From the NCBI GenBank assembly GCA_947561715.1, contig OX387203.1, positions 16,492,001 to 16,556,000 on the forward strand: a DNA stretch of 64,000 nucleotides, written 5' to 3'. The notes under the pieces are model-generated. The model worked only from the letters and a program-made list of their open reading frames with translations, did no database searches and had not been told where the DNA came from. This DNA comes from Ascidia mentula. Taxonomy: Eukaryota > Chordata > Ascidiacea > Phlebobranchia > Ascidiidae. This document shows, in pieces, positions 37,750 through 49,000 of the stretch (within the stretch, counting starts at the first letter, position 1; each line of letters opens with the position of its first letter). The position numbers and the translations under genes were made by a program.

Positions 37750-38780
37750 TTTAGGAAAAAAAAAAAAACAATTAAAAAAAAAATTAAACAATTAACATCA
37801 TAACAGTTACTATTAACTGTATTACGAACCAGATTATTTACAGCCAGATTCACATTTTCATGGAACAATATATCTTCACTAAACATAATTACCACCAGAG
37901 TTGAAGGACACCCGTCCAGTTCAAATTGGAACACAGGATTTCGAGCTGCAGCTTTACAACTTCCAGGGAGAGAATCAAGATTAGTCATTGTTTGATTCAA
38001 AATATGCAAAATATCATCTTAAACCACGAGAACTGACACTGGAGAAAAGTTGTTTAAATAACAATCACTTTGGCGAAACTTTCAACCTAAAAAAAAAATT
38101 TTACTTTAACTTGAGAGAATTGCTGTTGCATTCCATTTCATTTTACATTTTGCAATCTGAAAATAAATCAATAATCTAGAATATTTTATTCTAGTTTTAC
38201 TTTTTATGTTTTACACTGAATTGAATTGGGAGAAACAATATTCCTGGGTCAATAAAACTCATCTATTTTTAACAGATTCACTCAATTGATTTTCTCAGGA
38301 ATTCTATCTGAATGTTGTGTTTACATTATATTACATTATGAGATTGATCTCGCTTCTTCAGGTGCAGCAAGCGAGATCAATCTTGCGAAAACTCGTGCTA
38401 TTAAAATGGTTTCATAGTCAGTCTCTTATAAAAGCAGTACACAAGCAAGCATATAGTCATAGATCAGAGACTGACACGACAAATTGAAGAAATTGAATTA
38501 TGTTTACATTAATTACTCGAAATTTGAAAAATTAATGCAGCTTTCCTTTTTTAGCTTTGCATCGAAAAGCAAAGCAAGAGATTGCAAACACAAGAAGCGC
38601 ATGATATTGGAGGCAAAGCGATGCAAGAGATCGCAAACGTCCATGAAAATTATTTGGTTTCAAAATTGCGTTGGCTAATCACAATTTCATCCACGCACTA
38701 AGTATTTCACTCAACACAGTGTCCGCATTGATGAAATATGTAATCGGTTTGTGTGTCAGTTTCTTTGTATAATCGGTTGC
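37750..38780 (-). pseudogene. Third ZP gene, 3'-truncated fragment
   Basis: Positions about 37888-38050 match the ZP-N exon of the two ZP genes (short landmarks SCKAAARNPVFQFELDGC). Positions 38103-38155 match the small preceding exon, but with a TAA in CKM*NEMEC. Intron sequence up to about 38780 also matches that of ZP gene A near 17900-18150. No other exons are present. The fragment ends just before KEN gene B, and this junction probably removed the first KEN exon. Confidence 0.75.
38341..38383. repeat. Perfect 15-bp hairpin
   Basis: AGATTGATCTCGCTT at 38341-38355 and its exact complement at 38369-38383 enclose 13 nt. It lies in the intron part of the third ZP fragment and has no equivalent at the matching place in ZP genes A and B. 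Confidence 0.6.
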
Positions 38781-38927
38781 TAAACTTGTTCAATTCACTT
38801 CATTAACTATTTGGAAAACGTAGAGTAACAAATTACCTCAATATTTGAATCGTTTTTTTGAACAGGGTAGATTTTCATAAAGTTTTACTTTTTTTGTTTC
38901 TATTTCGTTTGTTTGTTACATATCAAG

Positions 38928-41286
38928 ATGTCGTAGAAAAGAAGATGGTCACAAGTTTGCGGCAAAAATCGTCGGCCCGGGATATTACGGAAAGCGGAAA
39001 AATGAAAGAAAGATTTTTGAAAAAATCGCCTGCGAAAATGTGATCAGATTTTACGATTACTTCCAGGTTCATTTAGAAAATTATTTAAACTGAGAAATCA
39101 TTAGTGAATATCGGTGTATTTTTTTGTTGATAGGAAGAAGAACGTAATTACTTTATTCTGGAACTCTGCAGCGGAAATATTACTCAAGTATTTTAACATA
39201 AAATTAATAATCTTGTTATTTTTTTATTGGTTTCTATATTTTCAGTGGGTTGCCTGCAAGAATGGTGATTCCATCAATCTAATCGATCCTAAAACGGGAA
39301 TGTATTTAAAGATAGATTTCTTGGAATATTTTGATATTCGACCACTCGACATACTGCGGCAGTCCGCTACTGGTGTAAATTATTTACATAAAACTGGCAT
39401 AGGTTTGTACACAGTCGGCCACGCAGACGATTTCTCAACTCATTTGCTTGTTTTATATTCAGTTTAAGGCGAAATCAAACCTGAAAATTTTCTTCTTGAG
39501 AAAAAAAACCGATGGAAAAGTTGTCGTAAAAGTCACTGACTTTGGTTTCACTAGACAGAATTCAAAATTGATGGTAAGTAGAACAAATTTTGCAAAGAAC
39601 ACGTAAACAGTATCACGTTGTTTTTCAGATAAGGAGCCAGGATATATTTTTTCTCGGTGAATACATTTACTACGTTCTTACTCTTGGAGGGTCCATGTTT
39701 CAAAGGGAAACAAGACCACTAATCAATTTTCAAAGCAGAAAAACGCCAGAATTCCATGGTTTGGAACACTCTGCATTGCTGACAATGGAACAAAAAGTAA
39801 CTACCCGTGACCTGCTGAAAAGAATGGTTGCCGATGAACCTACATGTCGACCAAACATTCATACTGTGGAAATTCATCCAACATTTTGGGAAGACAAACG
39901 AAAAGTGGAATTTTTTGAGGTCAGTTCTGTCTTTGTATGCATTCGTTTGAAGCATTCCTGAAAAGGTGTAACAGATTAACTTAATAAGTAAAATTTAAAT
40001 CTGTTATAGGGGATACATTGAGCTACTGTTAACTATGGTTACATGCAGTGGAAGGTTCAGAGACGGTTACCTAAAACACGATACATAAATACGCACATTA
40101 CAATCTGGATAAAAACAAATCATTTTATTTTACATAATAAATATTAAGGCAAATGTAACTAAAGTTGCATGGACACCGGTAAAAACAGAAAGGTTATCAA
40201 GGGCGCTAATGTAAAGCTGGTTTCCACACTGGAAAATCCCGCCTTATGTGGCAGGATCGCGGTTGTGTATAAAGGTTATACGCCGCATCGCACGTTTCGT
40301 GGCCAAACGGTTGCTTAACCCAATGGTTTTCCGCCGAGGGTTTGTGGAGCGTTGTCAAAAGGTCTGTAGCAACCTTTAAATACTCACGCCATGTGGTTGA
40401 TAAACCCATATTTTCAAAATGTTTGCGTATTTCATAATATGCCCGAAAACATGCAAAGTTACAGAAGCAAGTTGCAGCCTTGATTTAACGCAAACAAGAG
40501 CGCATCGTGACGTGAAAATTATGCTTAAATTTCAGTACGAGCAAAATTAAAAAAAAAAACGCAAAGGGTTCGCGACCACTCTGACGTCATCAAAAGGGGA
40601 TCTGAAGAATGAGAACTACTGGCTAAACCCATGTGTTTTTCTTTCTGGCAGGACATAAGACGTGTTTTGGAAATTAACGACTACATTGACAGAGAAAAGT
40701 TCAACATGTTCAATGAAGCTTATTTGTCTGATTCACAATATAGTGGCAAAAAAGAGTACAAAAAGTTTAACTTAACTGGCGCCACCCCAAGGTTTAATCG
40801 TCACGATTGCAATGGAATTCAACACATTATTCGCGAGATGAGAAACAAGGTAATTTGTTTTTATCAACATAAAATCCATTTAACAGAGAGCAAATCAAAT
40901 GAAATGCCATTGTGTTTGCACAAAAAACAACAACGCCGATGAACAATTACAAAAAATAAGTTTCCCCTTGTCCATTATACACTACAACGTACCTGACCAC
41001 GTGTTACGTAGTAAATATTTTGGACAATACCAAGACATAATGATTGAAGCTTAATGTTTTTATGTGAATTGTCACATGTCCTAATGTTAATTTACAATGT
41101 CAGGGGACGCATGCCGCTCAGCTGCCAAAAGAGGAAATGAGTTACTTCGGTTTAACACCAGGACGGGAAAATTGGAACAAGTTTTTGGGGCGATTTCTGG
41201 CCAACTTGCCGCACTTGCTCATTCACTGCTACGAGTTCTTCCGTGAAGACAGTAAACTGCCTGAAAGAGCAAAATATTACGCATAG
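38928..41286 (+). pseudogene. KEN gene B: pseudokinase plus KEN RNase, lacking its first exon
   Basis: Exons: 38928-39066, 39134-39187, 39246-39402, 39469-39573, 39629-39919, 40652-40849, 41104-41286. Kinase landmarks are FAAKIVG, NERKIFEKI, ILELCSG, NYLHKTGIGEIKPEN and TDFGFTRQ. The HRD position reads IGE, so the catalytic Asp is replaced and the domain is a predicted pseudokinase, as in RNase L. Exon 39629-39919 aligns with the IRE1 C-lobe (DIFFLGEYIYYVLT, HPTFWEDKRKVEFFE). The KEN exons contain REMRNK, THAAQLPKEE and NLPHLLIHCYEFF and end in KYYA. The exon equivalent to 8339-8430 is missing and a run of eight A residues in exon 39469-39573 shifts the frame once. Only one hinge exon is present. 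The rest is open, so a short product from the C-lobe/KEN exons is conceivable. Confidence 0.72.
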
Positions 41287-41574
41287 TTTTTTAACATTTG
41301 GAAATTGTTGCACAAAGGTTGACTTATACCTATTAACTTGTACTTGTTTCCGGTTGACTTGTGTAGAAGTTGAATTTTAAGCATTTTAATAGGATGTAGT
41401 ATTTCATATACGCGAGCTTTGAGAATTGTCAAACTGTTGCCTGTACATATGTGTGTTTATTGTACATTTAGTTGCAGTCGTTTGTAAGTTTCAAGTTTCT
41501 AATGTACTTTTATCAAAACTTTGATGATCCTACATGATGACCACGTTAAAATAGGTCACGGACTCGGTTAACAG

Positions 41575-44500
41575 TGTAGGGCGTTCTTTAAAACGTCTAC
41601 ACAAAATACTAACAATGCCGTATATCTGACTCCTAATAAAAAGGCTACTCTCTAACCCAAAGTCAATCTGTCGGTTTAATGCATAAATAACAGTCGCACG
41701 AATATTACAATAAAACGTTACAAACCACGCGTACTAAAATGTATGTCTGTTTGGCTTGAAAATTATCGACTTAATGTCTTGACTTAAATGACTCTATGCG
41801 ACTCTCCGTGCCTCTATATTTCTCTATATTTCTCCATATGACTCCATATCTCTCCCTTTTACCCAAAGATGTGTGGCTTATATAGAAAACGCATACAGGG
41901 TCGTTTGGGTTCGGACTGATACGTGACTCATTTGAAATGACAGCTGTGTTGATGGAAGGGTCACGTAATTTGAATAGCCGGATAATTAGCTGTCTTCCGT
42001 GCATACAATAAACAGCGTGTTATCCGCCGTATGTTGAAATGGGTTCGTGGCGTATTACTCGACGTTAATAAAAATACAGATGCCACGTAAACACAACATA
42101 ACATACGAGAAATGTGACGTCATATACATAAAAAACTCCCGTCCTCGTAAATGTTTTCCGAACAAGTGTTTATGGTTCCTCAACATTAATCTTGTCCTTT
42201 GATAGATTGAATATTTGTTCTTGTTGCGAATTGTCCATATCTTTTGATGTGATTTCCTTGTTCAACTCCTGGTTGTACTCGTATATAGATCGCAGTTGTT
42301 ACTCCCGCACGAGTATAGACGGTGGTGATCGTTGAAAGTTGAAAGATTGCGTACGCCGTCGAAATATGCGTCAATCGAACTCCGGAAACCGTCGGAAATT
42401 GTTGAGTTGTCAAACGTACATATTGAGATGTCCGTGCTGTGAACACTCGAACGTAATCATCAACGTATAATGATCTGCTCGTATCTGTCAAAAAAAAACT
42501 CGAACATCCTGCCGTTATATCTAGGCCTAATGTTAACACAAAACATAACAGATAAAAGTGATAACACACAAACAAGGATATAATAATGTACATCAAGAGT
42601 CGCTGTTGTTTACTTTGACGCGCAGGGGACATGAATGAGTGACATTGAATTGCTCGTGTTTACGAGTCATATAAGGACTTTATTGTTGCCATGTGAGGTC
42701 ACTATAGCGCTAATATCGTCACAGCGAAAAATTAATCAACACGATTATCATAACTTGTGAGTAACTATACTGTCCGCTAAGGTCGTGCATACCAATACAG
42801 ATAGGTTCGACATGAGGCGTGTGTTCAAAAATCCCAATTAGTTAAACGAACAAGCTTTTGTACTGAGCAGAGTTGGCAAAGTTTGACGGTCAGTGTGGGC
42901 TAAAAAGAATTTGCAAATGTGAAATGTAACTTGCGCCTTGGCCGTATGCACAAATCTCCCACATTGCATTGTATAGACACGCAGTATTTAGAGAGTGATG
43001 AATGCCTTCTGCGGTCTGTAAAATAAGTCGCTTTTTAATTTTACCAGTGCATTTGGAACTTCGTAGGTTAATCACTGCGAATTATTTTTTACCTACGGCT
43101 CCCAAGCCTGGCTTCAGTGCTCAGTAATCAAGTTTGTAACGTCTGTTCACTTGCGAAAAATGTGGCGTGTTAATGTGCCTTGCGACTAGCAATTATATGC
43201 TCTTCGAGTCTTTGCTCGGTGAATAAAAAAGGATTCAGTCTGTGTCGAGGGGACACGGTCGCGAGATGTCGCGCTTGCCCAAATGCTTTTGCATTATAAC
43301 ACCAATTTCGCGTCATTTTGTGCATTTCTCCTGCTATTTTCCTTCAGCAAGTTCAAAAATTAGATAAACATTAACGTTTTGGAAACACGTAGCCATGTCG
43401 AATCTAGAATAACTGTTATACAATTTCCTTTAACGATTCTGGCAGTTACTTACAAGGGACACAAGGTAAAGTCAGGCGGTTCGTTGCAAATCAATATATC
43501 GTTACAGCCACCTCACATGAATGAAATGTTTGTGTTTACAGACGTAAACGGTGGTGATTTAGATTTGCATTAAGCTCATGTCAATTAATAAATGGGCCGA
43601 AAAATCATACATGAAAGCTGTTAATCAGTGATCTCTTGCTTCGAATAGCCATAACAACCCCTAAACTAGTACGAGGGTTTCTCCTAATGAGGGACAAAAT
43701 AAAATGAGTAAAAAAATGCATGCAGGCTGGGCGACCTCGTTTGCGCAATGTAAGAAATAACGTGTCAGGCCCCTTAGCTGACGTCATGCCTCCGTGAGGA
43801 CTTTCTAAGCAGACAATGTTATGACCATTTTTCCACAATCAACCCTAAGTTGCCAGCAGTGACGTATGTTAAAGAAAATAATCTAACGTTTCGGACATGA
43901 TTTAATTAAATCTAAAAAAACACTTCTCAAAGTGAATTCGCGTGTGACGTAAACTTATTGAGATGCAAGCGTTATTACAACATTATAATATCAACGAAAA
44001 TGAGATTGACATAACCACTACGGTCAGGCTTATGCTTATAACTATAAAAACGGTTTGACATTTGACAAAACATACTTAACAGCAGTTTGGCATTTTCTTA
44101 CACAATCAGGCGCATAAAATCAAAGAGAAAAACAAACGTCATACCTTATTATTGTTCGAAATGTTTGTTTCGAGCTTTGTCCTTGATGGAGAACATCGAG
44201 AAATGTCTGAAAAACTTGTTTGACATGGTTAAAAATCAGAAGGTTTAATTGCCCATTCAAATATCACGTCGTTGGGTGGCACCAAATTTATGTAGGGCTG
44301 AATCACACAAGTCCTGACGAAGACGTCAAAACGTCTGCACAAAATCTGACTCCTGATAAAAAGGCTACTAACTAAACCAAAGTCAATCTGTCGGTTTAAT
44401 GCATAAATAACAGTCGCACGAATATTACAATAAAACGTTACAAACCACGCGTACTAAAATGTATGTCTGTTTGGCTTGAAAATTATCGACTTAATGTCTT

Positions 44501-44848
44501 GACTTAAATGACTCTATGCGACTCTCCGTGCCTCTATATTTCTCTATATTTCTCCATATGACTCCATATCTCTCCCTTTTACCCAAAGATGTGTGGCTTA
44601 TATAGAAAACGCATACAGGGTCGTTTGGGTTCGGACTGATACGTGACTCATTTGAAATGACAGCTGTGTTGATGGAAGGGTCACGTAATTTGAATAGCCG
44701 GATAATTAGCTGTCTTCCGTGCATACAATAAACAGCGTGTTATCCGCCGTATGTTGAAATGGGTTCGTGGCGTATTACTCGACGTTAATAAAAATACAGA
44801 TGCCACGTAAACACAACATAACATACGAGAAATGTGACGTCATATACA
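41575..44848 (-). mobile_element. LTR retroelement, non-autonomous-looking (3.27 kb), fossil
   Basis: Direct terminal repeats at 41575-42128 and 44291-44848 start TGTAGGGC and end CATATACA. The flanks carry a 4-bp duplication ACAG (41571-41574 and 44849-44852), and copy A near 11091 shows the empty site. The LTRs are almost identical over their last ~480 bp and differ mainly in the first ~70 bp, so insertion is recent and later than the duplication. A primer-site-like TGGTGCC next to the right LTR and a purine-rich GAGGACGGGAG next to the left LTR suggest that the element reads on the minus strand. The interior shows no recognisable gag or pol; it looks like a short, non-coding (broken or non-autonomous) copy. 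Confidence 0.85.
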
Positions 44849-45839
44849 ACAGGAAGTTGAAATTAGTGCAAAAAGGTTAAATTACCACATCACCAACACA
44901 AAGAAAATTCCGGAGTTGTTCAATTTGCACGTGAGTGTTAAGTAAACCCTGTTTCCCATGTGGACTGTTAATAAAGTGCTAGTCTCATGTTATAGCGTAA
45001 ATTGTTTCCTCTCGTCTGGGATGTTTGCAGTCTGGTGCTTGGTTATTCGATTATGTTTCTATCGGTTGCCACGTAAACTGCTTGTGTGAAAAGGATTAAA
45101 GTTAACCTTGACTGCCCTGGTCCTACAATTGGCACTTAGCAAGAATAAAATTGTAGATATTATTTTGAAATATGTTCAAGCGGATGTGAATAAAACACAC
45201 ATTCCTGGAAGTAGTTGCTTTGTCGTTTAATGTGGTGGTGTAAGATGACGCAAATATAGCACTTCGATATGCAGCGGTTCTTGATCCGGCAAAGTTTAAT
45301 ATAAAACAGGTAAATGGAAATCAACTTGAATGTAATCTCTTTCCACAAGTGTAAACTACACTGATAATAACAAGGGGCAAGAATTTGAAACGGCTTCAAT
45401 GTGTGAACGAAAAAAGAAATAGCAAATTATAAAACAATTTTGGTTAAACAAATGCGCGTAAGACATTAGCTGACTGCAACACGATTAGGTGCATTGAATT
45501 GATGATGACATAGCAATATTTCAGCTTAGTAATTATAAGATCGTTGATTATGCTTTTTAGTTTAGCGTTTACTTTCACATACCGAATTTCAGTAAATTGT
45601 AAGGTTAAATAAGGACGTTCTTTGTAAACCTTTGACATAAATCACCAATACCATTTATGCAGGAGCATTATCCAACCACCATTGTTTGAAACCAGGGAGA
45701 TACAACATTGGTCGACGATCAGCATCACGCGAACTTCCGAACGGGAATAAATATTTTTACGATTTGGTTCTCGTTGTCCACGATGACGTAATACTGATGT
45801 AAAAATGCAAACGTCCGTTCATGCAGATGAAAAATCAGT

Positions 45840-46054
45840 ATTGTGTAAGCTGCAGACAGATGGCCACTGTTTCGACCTAAAAGGTCTCATCAGTGCAGCT
45901 GGTGTGACTTTCAGACGACTTTGCTGACCAAACGGCCAAGCAAAGACTTCCACTTTGTGGTGACTATACAATCACCGTCATCCGTTGGGCACCAACTGCA
46001 CTGATGAGACCTTTTGGGTCGAAAAAGTGGCCATCTGTCTGCAGCTTACACAAT
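45840..46054. mobile_element. Short foldback MITE, copy B (best-preserved copy)
   Basis: Terminal inverted repeats of about 60 bp: ATTGTGTAAGCTGCAGACAG at the left and its complement at the right, continuing through GTTTCGACCT and CATCAGTGCAGCTGG. The total length is about 215 bp, with no coding capacity. Confidence 0.75.
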
Positions 46055-46657
46055 TCAGATTATTGGCTCCACTTTGCTTATCTTATGAAAAATCAGTAAT
46101 TTAAACTTTACTTGATCAGTAAACCAAGCCGCCCTGGCAGGTTGTCGATTACCATATGTATATTTGCTGAGTTTAAACTGAAAAAATCAATCTGGCAGAC
46201 AGCTCTAAAGATTTTTAAAAACAGAAAAATATATTTCGCCCTGTAAAGGGCATCATCAGCTTCTGTGGAATGCAAAACACAGAAGCAACGTAAAAAACTA
46301 AGTTCAAACATAGGTCCAACAAGTATGGAAACGTTGTTACTAAACTAATTAAAAACTAGATGTGTAAATAAGTAAAATCTGACTGCCAATGAAAAAATAT
46401 GCAAAAAAGTAAATAAATCCGAAGCAAAACTCTATGGCAAAGGCGAAATATGCACTTACACCACACCACGACACGCCAAGGAAAAGCAACGAAATGATTA
46501 GAAGAAAAACAAACAAAAAGTATCTTGTGCGTAGATAGCACCACACAATTATGTGGAAATAACACGCCACAAACAAAAGCAAGCAAAAACAGTCACAGGG
46601 CGCAATGCAAATATATAAGTACAGAACCAAACACATTTTATTTGCATGCAGGTGTAA

Positions 46658-47370
46658 AGGCCCTTTTAGACTACAGACGATTCCGTGTTTGTTTTATTGT
46701 GCGCGCGTGCTGAGCTGTACTGGGATGGGATGTGCCGGTCTGTGCTAGGATGTGCTCGCTTTTGCTCGATGAGCATAAATTCGGGCACAGTTGGGCACAT
46801 TTCGGCACACATTGATGTGAAAGTGCAGCGCGACTGCCTAAAAGTAGAGGACATATATTGTTTTAGTTGTGGTTATGTGATGTGACCGCGTTTGACATGT
46901 GAGCGATTGTTTTGAGCGTATGAAATGGTGCCGTAGCTGCATTACAAAGCGGTATGTGGAATGGCGTCTCAGCGGGATGCTGCTGTGGAAAACCATTGTC
47001 CTGGTTCAATTATACCATCTTTGTTTTCATAATCTGTGGTGTTTGGTTCAATAAACTGTAGTGTTACCTTGCGTCGTAAAAAATTATGTAAAACAGGACA
47101 TGTCGTAACTATGTAAAACAGGACATGTCTTAACTATGTAAAACAGTACATGCCCTTTGTTCATAAATATCTACGGCCAATAGAAACAACTTCAATTTGT
47201 ACTTATAATATCGCTGGCGAGGCAGAGAAATGCAAGGTGACATCCTTAAAAAGTTATCAACGTAACTTGTCACTTGCACTTGTCGTGCTCGATTATTCCA
47301 GTAGTGTAAACACCGTGTGTGCCAGACTGTGCTGTGCCGTGCCAAACTGTGTTGGTGTGTTAACGGGCCT
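46658..47370. mobile_element. Harbinger-like non-autonomous element, copy B
   Basis: Same termini (AGGCCCTTTTAG and CGGGCCT) and TAA flanks as the copy at 12873-13560. The slightly greater length comes from an extra short direct repeat (AACTATGTAAAACAGGACATGTC) near 47090-47140. Confidence 0.6.
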
Positions 47371-47488
47371 TAACTATGCTCTGCTCGTTGATCTGCGCCG
47401 TGTCCTGTGCAGCCACAGGTCCTCACATATATCCAAGGTTTCTGCACGAAAGTCACACTATAACAACGTTGTGGCGAGGGTTTTTGAC

Positions 47489-48356
47489 GGAAAATGTAAA
47501 TGTGATTTTTCCTGAAATGGTTGCCTAGTGCTGTGGCGTCATTGTTTAATAGGCATTGAAACTTGTTCCACGTCGATCTGTGCGTGTTAGCGGGTGGAAA
47601 AATGGATTTTGGTCTGCCCAACATTTTGAGCCCCGCATTCTGAGGCAAGCATTCTTTGCATGGCGCCACGTCAATGCCGTAGTCACTATATGTTAATCGC
47701 TGGCGCAATTTGATTGTACCGACGGTGTGCACAGAACGGTCGACTCATATTTACCATGATGGACACATAGCGCAAAATGACCATACGGGGCTGATTGGCC
47801 ACTCCCTAATGCTAGGTTTGATAAGCTATGTGTTTGTAGTTGCACAGTTGCTGTACAATAGTTTGTCCTCTTCTGTAAACAATCGCTGCCTTGATCTGCA
47901 GATGTAGTTCTTTAGGCGACAGTCGTAGGAAGTTGGGGAAAATCGTGGCCCAAATAAGTTTGCGCAGGCGCAGTGCCATGTCCACTGACTCTTTACGAGG
48001 GAATGTGGATTTCGATGTATTTGCTGCGGACAAGTTATCCTGAGCACTTGGTTTGGTGTAGTTTGTGGTTTTAAAGCCTGCCATTGACGTCGGGTCGAAC
48101 GCATGACACAGTTGTAGCTTGTCGAAGTGTTAGCTGTAAGCCAGTTATTAAAAAAAAAAAATTTCAAATCCTTATTCGATAAAATCTAATGTCATCCACT
48201 TTTTTGGATTTTCGAATTTGGTTCTCATATGAACGGGACACAGATATGTTGTTCCATAAAGGACCTGACTTCCGACATCTGCTGTTTTACGATTTGTATC
48301 AAGAAGGAGCTGAACGCCCAAAAACGTTGTCGTCACAGGTGACAAGCAAACTTTAT
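47489..48356. other. Extra 0.87-kb segment present only in copy B
   Basis: Copy A runs directly from GGGTTTTTG to TGTGAGAAAAG near 13674-13680. Copy B has 868 bp more, with only a 2-bp overlap and no target duplication. This could be a deletion in A by microhomology or an insertion in B. Open frames at 47370-47732 and 47812-48167 (minus) show no recognisable domain. Confidence 0.6.
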
Positions 48357-49000
48357 GTGAGAAAAGACCTTAAAGTTTAACATACCACAGAAACAATTTT
48401 CAGCGCAATATTTTTCAAATTTCTGGGCTGTTATCTTCTGTAGGAGCAACCGTCTGCAAGAATAATTCAGAGCATGCGCTTTAGGACTTGACTGTACAGA
48501 TATTTCTAAACAAGGGCTTTCGGTTGCACTTAACCCATGCTGGTGTTTTTTTTTTGTTTCACTCAATGCAAGTGGTAATCTTTTTTTGACCACAGGTAAA
48601 TAATAAAAATCATTGCATAAATTGTAACTGCTCTGATGTCAGCATAAGAACAAACCATTTTTGGATGATCACGAGCAAGTCATCATTTTCTTTTGTTCTT
48701 TGATTTGCAAAGATTTCCGTTTCATTACCATTGTTCTTAATTGGGTACACAGAAGCATGCAAACTTTAATTAAGGTTGTTTGAGACTTAATCATCTTGAA
48801 ATACGACAGATCCATTGACAAAATTACATCTCAACATGAATAATGAAGTACAGATCTCATGTGTGTCACTATCTCAGATTTCCTCATTCTGTTTGAATAC
48901 AAAAATCAAAACTCTACATACATATGACGGCTTGTATTTACAAAGTGTTCCACAAACTCAGTTAGTCAAGTATTCATGCATGTGTTTAATACAAATACAA

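Noticed and set aside
42186-42632. 148-aa minus-strand ORF within the LTR element as a retroviral-type gene
   Set aside because: I recognise no gag, pol or envelope signature, so I left it as undefined interior of the fossil.
41771-44724. Duplicate 77-aa ORFs at 41771-42004 and 44491-44724 as a gene pair
   Set aside because: They are the same stretch of the two LTRs; identity reflects the terminal repeats, not coding.
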